Source: Ruminococcaceae bacterium UBA5295 (GTDB lineage Bacteria > Bacillota > Clostridia > Oscillospirales > Acutalibacteraceae). Taken from it: 8,567 nt of DNA. How positions within the stretch are numbered: the stretch's first letter is position 1; each line of letters begins with the position of its first letter. The position numbers and the translations under genes were made by a program. The stretch spans positions 1 to 8,567 of the forward strand of contig DHSD01000008.1 of the NCBI GenBank assembly GCA_002411365.1, given 5' to 3'. Of this stretch, positions 1 to 6,413 are shown one piece after another. The notes beneath the pieces were generated by a model. It was given only the letters and a program-made list of their open reading frames with translations, had not been told where the DNA came from and ran no database searches.

Positions 1-668
1 TGAGAACCTTTTACAGGAAATTCGACGAAATTAAAAATAAAAAATTTGACGGCATGATTATCACAGGAGCGCCTGTTGAAAAACTTGACTTTGAAAAAGT
101 AGATTATTGGGATGAGCTCTGCAATATAATGGCATGGAGTAAAAACAACGTCTACTCTACTATGTATATTTGCTGGGGCGCACAGGCCGGCCTTTACTAT
201 TATTACGGAATTCCGAAATATCTGCTTCCGCAAAAAATTACCGGTATTTTCCGGCATCATGTCCTCAAACCACTGCATCCCCTTATGCGGGGATTTGACG
301 ATGATTTCTGGGCACCGCATTCACGGAATACGGAAGTTCGAAGAAAAGATATTGAAAAGCATCCGGAGTTGGAAATACTTACAGAGTCAGATGAAGCCGG
401 GGTGCATATGATTGCTTCAAAAAATGGGCGGCAGATTTTTGTGACCGGCCATGAGGAATACGACCGCGATACACTTAAAAACGAATATTTCCGCGACGTG
501 AAAAAGGGCCTTAATCCGGCAATACCAAAAAACTACTTTCCAAACGATGACCCTGCACAGGAGCCGTCTTTTACATGGAAAAGCCACGCGTTTCTGATGT
601 TCTCAAACTGGCTTAATTATTTTGTATATCAGAATACGCCATACGAAATCAGAAATATTACAGAATAA
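1..668 (+). CDS. metA: Homoserine O-acyltransferase MetA (probably acetyl-CoA type), 5' end cut by window
   Basis: MetA acylates the hydroxyl of L-homoserine, the first committed step of methionine synthesis, in the cytoplasm. The frame is open from base 3, so the ATG at 54 is internal: the codons before it (RTFYRKFDEIKNKKFDG) are typical MetA sequence. About 221 residues are present and roughly 85 are missing, against a usual length near 305. Counting the ATG at 54 as E. coli residue 103, the nucleophile falls on Cys142 (YICWGAQ) and the catalytic pair on His235 and Glu237 (VTGHEEYD), with no gaps needed. The C-terminal NYFPNDDP and NWLNYFVYQ blocks are also family hallmarks. The residue at position 111 is Glu (GAPVE) where the E. 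coli succinyltransferase has Gly (GAPLG); published work on the Bacillus cereus enzyme links Glu111 to acetyl-CoA use. It converges on sigF with a 64-nt gap. Confidence 0.95.
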   Translation, partial: RTFYRKFDEIKNKKFDGMIITGAPVEKLDFEKVDYWDELCNIMAWSKNNVYSTMYICWGAQAGLYYYYGIPKYLLPQKITGIFRHHVLKPLHPLMRGFDDDFWAPHSRNTEVRRKDIEKHPELEILTESDEAGVHMIASKNGRQIFVTGHEEYDRDTLKNEYFRDVKKGLNPAIPKNYFPNDDPAQEPSFTWKSHAFLMFSNWLNYFVYQNTPYEIRNITE

Positions 669-680
669 ATAGATTTTATC

Positions 681-714
681 ACAAAAAGCCCACGGGAATA
701 TTACGCATTCCCCG
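681..714 (-). terminator. Possible weak terminator after sigF
   Basis: A 6-bp inverted repeat (GGGAAT at 694-699, ATTCCC at 707-712) with a 7-nt loop lies between the convergent metA and sigF stops. Read on the minus strand it is followed by GTGGGC and then five T, so the U-tract starts several bases after the stem. On the plus strand no T-run follows. It could end the spoIIA operon, but the stem is short and the spacing poor. Confidence 0.35.
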
Positions 715-732
715 CATTAAACTCGTTTCATA

Positions 733-1383
733 TCATGACAGTTTCTGCCGCAGCTGGCCGAGAATTTTTTTTTCACGCCTTGAAACCTGCACCTGCGTCA
801 TGCCGAGAGCTTTTGCAGTCTCTGTTTGAGTACGGCTTTTAAAATACCTAAAAACAATAATTTTCCGGTCTTTTGGGTTCAGATCTATTACAGCCTGTTT
901 AAGCGAAACCATTTCCGTGATTTTTTCATCTTCCGGTTCTACAGCAATATCAGTTTGGCCTCCGCCTTCTTCCCCATTTTCCGTTAATGAGATTGGCATC
1001 TGCGCAGCGCCGAGCGCTTCCGCAGCTTCCGCAGGTTCCACATCAAGTCTTTCGGCCAGCTCGTTTATCGTTGGCATACGGCCTTCGCTTTTTGCAAAAT
1101 CAGCGGAGACACGCGAGGCATGCATAGAAAGTGCTTTCAGGCGGCGCCCGACTTTGAGCGCACTGCCATCACGGAATAGGCGCCTGATTTCGCCCAGAAT
1201 GGCCGGAACTGCGTAAGTGGAAAAACGTACCCCGCGTGTGTTATCGAAATTCTCTGCGGCCTTTACAAGGCCAAGACAGCCAGCCTGAAACAGGTCTTCA
1301 TACTCAATGCCTTTGCCCTTAAAATGTCCGGCACAAGCATGGACAAGCCCGATATTATTCTTAACTATCTCATCCCTGCCCAT
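733..1383 (-). CDS. sigF: RNA polymerase sporulation sigma factor SigF (short N-terminus)
   Basis: Sigma-F directs early forespore transcription after asymmetric septation. The 216-residue product has sigma-70 region 2 (YEDLFQAGCLGLVKAAENFD, then VRFSTYAVPAILGEIRRL, about residues 27-69), region 3 (GRMPTINELAERL, near 100-113) and region 4 ending in the helix-turn-helix TQTETAKALGMTQVQVSR. The last motif is nearly identical to B. subtilis SigF (SQVQVSRLEKKIL), and the gene follows spoIIAB, so SigF rather than SigB or SigG is well supported. The start ATG overlaps the spoIIAB end by 14 nt and is preceded by GGCAGG about 7 nt away. Oddity: the protein begins at the equivalent of about residue 32 of the 255-residue B. 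subtilis SigF. No upstream extension is possible, because a TGA lies in frame 11 codons before and none of the codons between is a start. Confidence 0.95.
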   Translation of the reverse strand: MGRDEIVKNNIGLVHACAGHFKGKGIEYEDLFQAGCLGLVKAAENFDNTRGVRFSTYAVPAILGEIRRLFRDGSALKVGRRLKALSMHASRVSADFAKSEGRMPTINELAERLDVEPAEAAEALGAAQMPISLTENGEEGGGQTDIAVEPEDEKITEMVSLKQAVIDLNPKDRKIIVFRYFKSRTQTETAKALGMTQVQVSRREKKILGQLRQKLS

Positions 1384-1828
1384 TTTTTTCCTGCCTGCCG
1401 GTGCGCTTTGAAATCATTTTTTGCATGGTAACGGATGTTCCTTTCCCCGCTTTTGAAGATACATGAAGTTTGTCCATAAAGCTTTCCATTACTGCAAAGC
1501 CAAGGCCTGCACGCTCATCTTCCGAAGTGGTAAACATCGGCTGCATAGCCTGCTTAATATTAGCTATGCCACATCCTTTATCACGTATTTTTACAATTAC
1601 TTTTCCATTTTCAAAAATACGGCAGTTTATGTAAACAACGCCAATTGTGTTTCGGTAAGCATGTACTATACAGTTTGTCACAGCCTCTGATACCGCGGTT
1701 TTGATGTCGCAGATTTCATCTATTGTTGGGTCAAGCTGGGCAACAAAAGCGGAAACTGCGGCTCTTGCAAAACCTTCATTAGCCGAGCAACTTGGAAACG
1801 ACATGTTAATTTCATTCATCGGTTTCAT
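1370..1828 (-). CDS. spoIIAB: Anti-sigma F factor / serine kinase SpoIIAB
   Basis: SpoIIAB holds sigma-F inactive and, as an ATP-dependent kinase, phosphorylates SpoIIAA; dephosphorylated SpoIIAA then displaces sigma-F. The 152-residue protein (B. subtilis about 146) has the GHKL ATPase fold: N-box SEAVTN at about 47-52, G1 box DKGCGI at 83-88, the lid segment FTTSEDERAGLGF at 99-111 with the conserved Arg-Gly pair, and KGTSVT at 129-134. The N-terminal NEGFAR and AQLDPTIDEICDIKT stretches match SpoIIAB closely. The first ATG is chosen because AAGGAG sits 7 nt before it; the next ATG, at codon 4, would be 16 nt away. The gene overlaps spoIIAA by 17 nt and sigF by 14 nt, which fits translational coupling that keeps the three partners in fixed ratio. 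The C-terminal tail (KRTGRQEKNGQG) is basic and a few residues longer than usual. Confidence 0.96.
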   Translation of the reverse strand: MKPMNEINMSFPSCSANEGFARAAVSAFVAQLDPTIDEICDIKTAVSEAVTNCIVHAYRNTIGVVYINCRIFENGKVIVKIRDKGCGIANIKQAMQPMFTTSEDERAGLGFAVMESFMDKLHVSSKAGKGTSVTMQKMISKRTGRQEKNGQG

Positions 1829-2144
1829 TGCGGCTCTCCTTTCTCACTGTGCAAAGATGTTCAAGGCCTGCCAGTGAAATTATACGGCTTATATTTGGGG
1901 GCAGATTTTGAATCTCAACTGAGCCTTCCCATATCTGCATCAATTTATAGCGGCCCATAATAAGTCCGATTCCGGAGCTGTCCATAAACTGGACATTTGA
2001 AAAATCAAGGATAAGTTTCTTAGGGTGGACTTTCGAAGCGGTAGAGTCAATCTCGTCCCTGATTTCACGTGCGGAATGGTGGTCTATTTCTCCGCTCAAA
2101 ACAGCCGTCAGGACTTCGTCTTTAAAAATCAGCCTTACACTCAT
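1812..2144 (-). CDS. spoIIAA: Anti-sigma F factor antagonist SpoIIAA
   Basis: SpoIIAA is the STAS-domain anti-anti-sigma factor of the sigma-F switch. In its dephosphorylated form it binds SpoIIAB and frees sigma-F; SpoIIAB phosphorylates it and, in known systems, the SpoIIE phosphatase reverses this. The 110-residue protein spans a whole STAS domain: SGEIDHHSA at 17-25, then LILDFSNVQFMDSSGIGLIMGRYK around 44-67. The MDSSG loop at 54-58 carries the phosphorylated serine (Ser58 in B. subtilis) and is intact. GGGAGG lies 8 nt before the ATG. It is the first gene of the operon, downstream of the folC terminator. spoIIE is not in the window. Confidence 0.96.
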   Translation of the reverse strand: MSVRLIFKDEVLTAVLSGEIDHHSAREIRDEIDSTASKVHPKKLILDFSNVQFMDSSGIGLIMGRYKLMQIWEGSVEIQNLPPNISRIISLAGLEHLCTVRKESRNETDE

Positions 2145-2168
2145 AACGGGCGCCTCCCGATATTTTAT

Positions 2169-2197
2169 ATTAAATTAGCTTGCCCGAAAGCAGGCAA
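2169..2197 (-). promoter_or_regulatory. Candidate promoter for spoIIAA-spoIIAB-sigF, overlapping a dyad
   Basis: On the minus strand TTGCCT (2197-2192) is followed after 17 nt by TTTAAT (2174-2169), a moderate sigma-A-like pair that would give a leader of about 20-25 nt including the GGGAGG ribosome site. The -35 half lies in an inverted repeat, TTGCCTG-CTTT-CGGGCAA (2197-2180, 7-bp stem). In B. subtilis this operon uses sigma-H with Spo0A; I could not find a convincing sigma-H pair (AGGAnnT with GAAT) here, so the assignment is tentative. Confidence 0.3.
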
Positions 2198-2231
2198 AAA
2201 ATACCTCTGTCTATAAAATAATAGGCAGAGG
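2196..2231 (-). terminator. Intrinsic terminator after folC
   Basis: An 11-bp stem with one T-G wobble (2204-2214 against 2221-2231) and a 6-nt A/T loop. Read on the minus strand the hairpin is followed at once by UAUUUUUU and then GCC. It starts about 30 nt past the folC stop and should insulate the spoIIA operon from folC transcription. Confidence 0.85.
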
Positions 2232-2261
2232 CTGAATTTTTGCTCGAAAAAGGAGATTGAT

Positions 2262-3557
2262 TTATTTTTTTCTGTTTTTTATTATTTCAATAGCCGGCCC
2301 GCGCAGTTCACCCGCAAGGTAAAGGGAACCACATATAACGATAGCATCATTTTCCCCTAACTCGGAAAATGCCATTTGCAGCGCTTTTCTGCCATTTTCT
2401 GCGGCTTGCGCCGGTGTTCCTGCCTGGCGCCATAAAGAAGCAAATGCCTCAGCATCCATCGCTCGTGGAGACGGCGGGGCTGCTGCAAAAACTTTCGTAA
2501 AAATGGCAGAAAGATTTTCAACCGCACTTTTTGTGTCTTTATCCGCCATCATGCCCATAATGGCAAAAATCTTTCTGCCATGCAGATAATACCTCAGCGC
2601 ACTGGCAAGTGCAGCAGTTCCGCCTGGATTATGCGCACCGTCAATCAAAACCGGCGGCTCCCTTGAAAGCACTTCAAGCCGTGCAGGCAGCCGTGCTGCG
2701 GTAAATCCATTTCTCAGTGCAGCAGAGCTTATATTCCAGCCCATTCCTTTTAGTATATTAAGCACTGCTAAGGCTGTTGCGGCATTCCGAATCTGATGAG
2801 CACCGATAAACGGCAGGTTCAGTTTATTTTTTCCATAGAGCAATTCCGTTCCAGCAAGGTTAGAATTTAAAATTTTTATATCTTGCAGTGATGCTTCCGT
2901 AAGATGGCTTTCACATTTACCTGCTTCTGCACGTATCACTTCCAGTGCTTCCGGCGGCTCTTCAGGGCTGCAAACAACAGGGCAGCCACGCTTTATTATT
3001 CCGCATTTCTCACCTGCAATTTCTGCAACAGTATTGCCTAAGACTTCCGTATGGTCAAGAGAAATCGAAACTATTACAGAAACAAGCGGAGTTTTGATGA
3101 CATTAGTTGCATCGAAACGGCCACCGAGGCCAACTTCAAGTACGACAACATCACACTGCTTCTCTGCAAACCACATCATTGCTATAGCAGTGACAACTTC
3201 AAAAAAATTAACCTTTATGCCATTTTGCCCTAATTTATCAGCCGCGAAGAACACACGCTCAGCTGCATTTTCGAACTCCAAACGCGGTATTAATTTGCCG
3301 CAAAGCTGGATACGCTCGCAGAAATCACAAACATGCGGTGAAAGGTACAGGCCCGTTTTATAGCCCGCAGCAGTGAGCACTGACGAAATCAGCGTGCAGA
3401 CAGTGCCTTTCCCATTGGTGCCGGCCACATGGACAAACTTAAGCTTTTCCTGAGGATTACCAAGCACCGAGAGAAGCGCGGCCATGCGTTCGAGGCCGGG
3501 TCTGCGGCTGAAGCGCTGGTAAGTATCAATTTTCGCAAGTGTCTCTTCATATGTCAT
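2262..3557 (-). CDS. folC: Bifunctional folylpolyglutamate synthase / dihydrofolate synthase FolC
   Basis: FolC adds glutamate to dihydropteroate or to folates, using ATP, to make and retain folate cofactors in the cytoplasm. Numbered from the chosen start (431 residues, the usual family length), it shows the P-loop AGTNGKGT at 45-52, the LSPH folate/Mg loop at 72-75, EVGLGGRFDATN at 141-152, DHTEVLG at 169-175, and in the C-terminal domain DGAHNPGG at 306-313 and GSLYLAGE at 410-417. The frame stays open to an ATG at 3644, but that start would add 29 hydrophobic, non-conserved residues encoded inside the valS terminator. MTYEETLAKI at 3557 matches normal FolC N-termini and has AGGAG 10 nt upstream. 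The gene sits between its own terminator and that of valS, so it is probably transcribed alone; the A/T-rich stretch at 3590-3624 has -10-like hexamers but no clear -35. Confidence 0.96.
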   Translation of the reverse strand: MTYEETLAKIDTYQRFSRRPGLERMAALLSVLGNPQEKLKFVHVAGTNGKGTVCTLISSVLTAAGYKTGLYLSPHVCDFCERIQLCGKLIPRLEFENAAERVFFAADKLGQNGIKVNFFEVVTAIAMMWFAEKQCDVVVLEVGLGGRFDATNVIKTPLVSVIVSISLDHTEVLGNTVAEIAGEKCGIIKRGCPVVCSPEEPPEALEVIRAEAGKCESHLTEASLQDIKILNSNLAGTELLYGKNKLNLPFIGAHQIRNAATALAVLNILKGMGWNISSAALRNGFTAARLPARLEVLSREPPVLIDGAHNPGGTAALASALRYYLHGRKIFAIMGMMADKDTKSAVENLSAIFTKVFAAAPPSPRAMDAEAFASLWRQAGTPAQAAENGRKALQMAFSELGENDAIVICGSLYLAGELRGPAIEIIKNRKK

Positions 3558-3567
3558 CTTTAAAAAT

Positions 3568-3572
3568 CTCCT
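3568..3572 (-). promoter_or_regulatory. Ribosome binding site that fixes the folC start
   Basis: AGGAG on the minus strand, 10 nt before the ATG at 3557. It supports the 431-residue FolC over the longer frame beginning at 3644, which has no ribosome site and lies inside a terminator hairpin. Confidence 0.75.
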
Positions 3573-3624
3573 GTACTGTATAAGCGCCGGCAAAAGCATA
3601 ATATAATAGATATTGTTTATATAT

Positions 3625-3660
3625 AAAAAAGCCACTGCCGGCATAAAACCGGAAGCGGCT
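3625..3660 (-). terminator. Intrinsic terminator after valS
   Basis: A 12-position stem with two mismatches (3630-3641 against 3649-3660), its inner CCGG/CCGG and outer AGCC/GGCT blocks perfect, and a 7-nt loop. Read on the minus strand it is followed by six U. It begins 7 nt past the valS stop and separates valS from folC transcription. Confidence 0.88.
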
Positions 3661-3666
3661 TAAACC

Positions 3667-6291
3667 TTACTGCATGTCTTTTATACTTGATTCAATAAGG
3701 TAAATATGTTCTGAAAGCTTAGCAGCATTATTTCGGACACCGTCCACGACATTTTGAGGCGCTTTTGCAATAAAGTTTTTGTTGTCCAACTTTGCCTCTG
3801 CAGTCGCATACTGCTTCTTTGCAGATTCAAGCTCTTTTGTCAGGCGTGCTATCTCAGCTTTGCGGTCCACAAGCTCGTCTGTCGGTATAAAGAGTTTCGC
3901 ATCGGGTGTTACAATCGTTACCGCCTTATCCATATCAAACGATGCGCCTGTTCTTACTTCATTTGCCCATGCAAGGCGCTTGAAAATTGGTATGCCTGCA
4001 ATAAATGTCTTTTCATCAGGAGTTGCAATATATAAATGCGTCCGCCGTGACGGTGGCACATTCATTTCGGAACGGCGGTTGCGCACGGCACGTACAGCAT
4101 CCATAATTTTGCGCATTTCAGCTGTTTCTTTCGGGAAACTGTGCATTCCGCTGTACTCCGGCCATTTCGAAATCATAATGCTTTCACCGTCATGCGGGAG
4201 CGCCTGCCATATTTCCTCGGTTATAAATGGCATAAACGGATGCATAAGCTGCATGGTTGATGACATCACCCAAACAAGCACCTGGCAGGTATCCACAGCC
4301 AATTTTTCATTTCCTGAATTCAAGCGTATTTTGGAAATTTCAATATACCAGTCACAGAATTCATCCCACAGAAAATCGTGCAGTTTCTGCACAGCTATGC
4401 CCAACTCAAAATGTTCAAGGTTTTCCGTGACATCTTTAGCAGTGTTATTGAAAGAATCAACTATCCATTTGTCTTCCATCTGCAAAGTATCCGGCAGGCA
4501 GTTAGGAACATTGCGACCTTTCAGGTTCATCAAGATAAAACGCGCGGCATTCCAGATTTTATTTGCAAAATTGCGGCTTGCCTCAACCTTGTCTTTTGAA
4601 AATCTCATATCGTTTCCGGGGCTGTTGCCTGTTGCGAGCATAAATCTCAGAGCATCAGCACCATACTGATCGATAATTTTCAGCGGATCGATCCCATTGC
4701 CAAGCGACTTGCTCATTTTGCGCCCCTGCTCATCGCGCACAAGGCCATGAATAAAGACTGTATGGAACGGCACTTCCCCTGTCTGTTCCAGTGCTGAGAA
4801 AATCATGCGGGCAACCCAGAAAAATATGATGTCATAGGCCGTAACAAGCGTGTTGGTCGGGTAAAAATAATCGTAGTCAGGCGTTTCATCGGGCCATCCA
4901 AGTGTTGAGAACGGCCACAGCGCAGATGAAAACCATGTATCGAGCGTATCCGGATCCTGCTCCAGATGCGAACTTCCGCATTTGGGGCAAACATGCGGCG
5001 TTTCTCTCGCAACAACCGTTTCGCCGCAGTCCTGGCAATACCATGCTGGGATGCGGTGCCCCCACCAGAGCTGCCTTGAAATGCACCAGTCTTTGATGTT
5101 CTCCATCCAGTGATAATATATTTTTGCAAAGCGCTCAGGCACAAATTTTATTTTGCCCTCTTTTACAGCGCGCAGGGCAGGCTCTGCAAGGGGCTTCATC
5201 TTTACAAACCATTGCTTCGAAACGCGCGGCTCAACAATCGTACCGCAGCGGTAGCATGCACCGACATTGTGCTTAATTGGCTCGGTCTTCACAAGAAAGC
5301 CCTGCTCTTTAAGGTCTTCAACAATTTTCTTTCTCGCTTCGAGACCCGGCAGCCCAGCATATTTTCCGCCTCTTTCATTAATACAGCCGTCATCATCCAT
5401 AATATTGATGACTTCGAGATTATGCCTGCGTCCGACTTCAAAGTCGTTAGGGTCATGGGCAGGAGTGATTTTCACAACGCCTGTGCCGAAATCCATTTTA
5501 ACATATTCATCTGCAATAACAGGTATCTCACGCCCTACAAGAGGTAATATAAGCGTTTTGCCAACATATTTCCTGTATCGGTCATCATTAGGGTTTACAG
5601 CAACCGCAGTATCGCCAAGAATTGTTTCCGGCCGTGTTGTCGCAAGCTCCAGGTAGCCGCTGCCGTCTTTAAAAGGATAGCGCAGATGCCAAAAAAAGCC
5701 ATCGCGCTCAGCAAACTCAACTTCAGCATCCGAAATGGAAGTCTTGCAGTGTGGACACCAGTTGATAATGCGCTTGCCACGGTAAATAAAGCCTTTTTCA
5801 TAAAGACGGCAGAACACCTCACGCACAGCTTTCGAGCATCCCTCATCAAGCGTAAAGCGTTCACGGTCCCAGTCGCAAGACGAGCCAAGCTTTTTAAGCT
5901 GCTCTACAATGCGCCCGCCGTATTTTTCCTTCCACGCCCATGCACGTTTCAGAAAAGCCTCGCGGCCAATCTGCTCTTTTGAAAGGCCTTCTTTACGCAG
6001 AGACTCGACAATTTTTGCCTCTGTAGCAATAGAAGCATGATCAGTTCCAGGTATCCACAAAGCAGAATACCCCTGCATCCTGCGCCAACGTATAAGTATA
6101 TCCTGAAGCGTTTCGTCTAAAGCATGCCCCATATGCAGCTGGCCGGTAATGTTCGGCGGCGGTATCACGATAGTATAAGGCTTTTTCTCTGGGTCACGCT
6201 CAGCATGAAAATACTTTCCGTCAAGCCAGAACTTATATATGCGGTTCTCTACTTCCTGTGGATCATATGTCTTTGCCAAGTCCCTGCTCAT
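3667..6291 (-). CDS. valS: Valyl-tRNA synthetase
   Basis: ValS charges tRNA-Val with valine and edits mischarged threonine. This is a complete class Ia enzyme of 874 residues, normal for the bacterial family. In order (874-residue numbering): PPPNITGQLHMGH with the HIGH-type motif HMGH at 53-56; a CxxC pair at 179-182; the CP1 editing domain with TTRPET at 218-223 and GTGVVKITPAHDPNDFEVG near 269-287; further CxxC pairs at 346-349, 419-422 and 435-438 that probably bind zinc; DPDTLDTWFSS near 446-456; KMSKS at 525-529; the anticodon-binding domain; and a C-terminal coiled coil (LTKELESAKKQY onward). The frame opens at an ATG at 6309, but that ATG has no ribosome site, whereas GGAGG inside its first codons lies 11 nt before the ATG at 6291. 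MSRDLAKTYDPQEVE is also the normal ValS N-terminus. A promoter lies directly upstream and no T-box is seen. Confidence 0.97.
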   Translation of the reverse strand: MSRDLAKTYDPQEVENRIYKFWLDGKYFHAERDPEKKPYTIVIPPPNITGQLHMGHALDETLQDILIRWRRMQGYSALWIPGTDHASIATEAKIVESLRKEGLSKEQIGREAFLKRAWAWKEKYGGRIVEQLKKLGSSCDWDRERFTLDEGCSKAVREVFCRLYEKGFIYRGKRIINWCPHCKTSISDAEVEFAERDGFFWHLRYPFKDGSGYLELATTRPETILGDTAVAVNPNDDRYRKYVGKTLILPLVGREIPVIADEYVKMDFGTGVVKITPAHDPNDFEVGRRHNLEVINIMDDDGCINERGGKYAGLPGLEARKKIVEDLKEQGFLVKTEPIKHNVGACYRCGTIVEPRVSKQWFVKMKPLAEPALRAVKEGKIKFVPERFAKIYYHWMENIKDWCISRQLWWGHRIPAWYCQDCGETVVARETPHVCPKCGSSHLEQDPDTLDTWFSSALWPFSTLGWPDETPDYDYFYPTNTLVTAYDIIFFWVARMIFSALEQTGEVPFHTVFIHGLVRDEQGRKMSKSLGNGIDPLKIIDQYGADALRFMLATGNSPGNDMRFSKDKVEASRNFANKIWNAARFILMNLKGRNVPNCLPDTLQMEDKWIVDSFNNTAKDVTENLEHFELGIAVQKLHDFLWDEFCDWYIEISKIRLNSGNEKLAVDTCQVLVWVMSSTMQLMHPFMPFITEEIWQALPHDGESIMISKWPEYSGMHSFPKETAEMRKIMDAVRAVRNRRSEMNVPPSRRTHLYIATPDEKTFIAGIPIFKRLAWANEVRTGASFDMDKAVTIVTPDAKLFIPTDELVDRKAEIARLTKELESAKKQYATAEAKLDNKNFIAKAPQNVVDGVRNNAAKLSEHIYLIESSIKDMQ

Positions 6292-6301
6292 CTTGTCGTT
6301 A

Positions 6302-6308
6302 TCCTCCA
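6302..6308 (-). promoter_or_regulatory. Ribosome binding site that decides the valS start
   Basis: TGGAGGA on the minus strand, 11 nt before the ATG at 6291 and overlapping the alternative ATG at 6309. The alternative has only A/T-rich sequence upstream, so this site argues for the 874-residue product. Confidence 0.65.
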
Positions 6309-6380
6309 TCTGTTTTATATAAATTCAAACATTTTAAACATCTAAGAATCCGCATTAGCTTTGCAGCAGTTAACTTTTTA

Positions 6381-6409
6381 ATTATGGCATCAGCAAATTG
6401 ATTTGTCAA
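6381..6409 (-). promoter_or_regulatory. Sigma-A promoter of valS
   Basis: A perfect TTGACA (6409-6404) and CATAAT (6386-6381, one mismatch to TATAAT) are spaced by exactly 17 nt on the minus strand. The pair starts 5 nt past the stop of the upstream 182-residue gene. Transcription would begin near 6375, giving a leader of roughly 80 nt before the valS ATG. That is too short for a T-box, and no T-box antiterminator bulge motif or leader terminator is visible. Confidence 0.75.
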
Positions 6410-6413
6410 ATTT

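Noticed and set aside
54..668. metA starting at the ATG at 54
   Set aside because: The frame is open to the window edge and the codons before 54 encode conserved MetA sequence; the product from 54 would lack about 100 N-terminal residues.
2240..2250. Possible Spo0A box (minus-strand TTCGAGCA) upstream of spoIIAA
   Set aside because: It matches only about five of seven core positions of TTCGACA, lies upstream of the folC terminator about 100 nt before spoIIAA, and has no second box nearby.
3779..4669. A 296-codon open frame on the plus strand opposite valS
   Set aside because: It lies wholly antisense to a clearly conserved synthetase, has no ribosome site or recognisable domain, and its composition (Ser/Arg/Ile-rich) is that of a shadow frame. 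The other plus-strand frames opposite valS, folC and the spoIIA operon fail in the same way.
6310..6413. T-box leader for valS
   Set aside because: The gap is only 104 nt, contains a good promoter, and shows neither the conserved T-box sequence nor a terminator hairpin.
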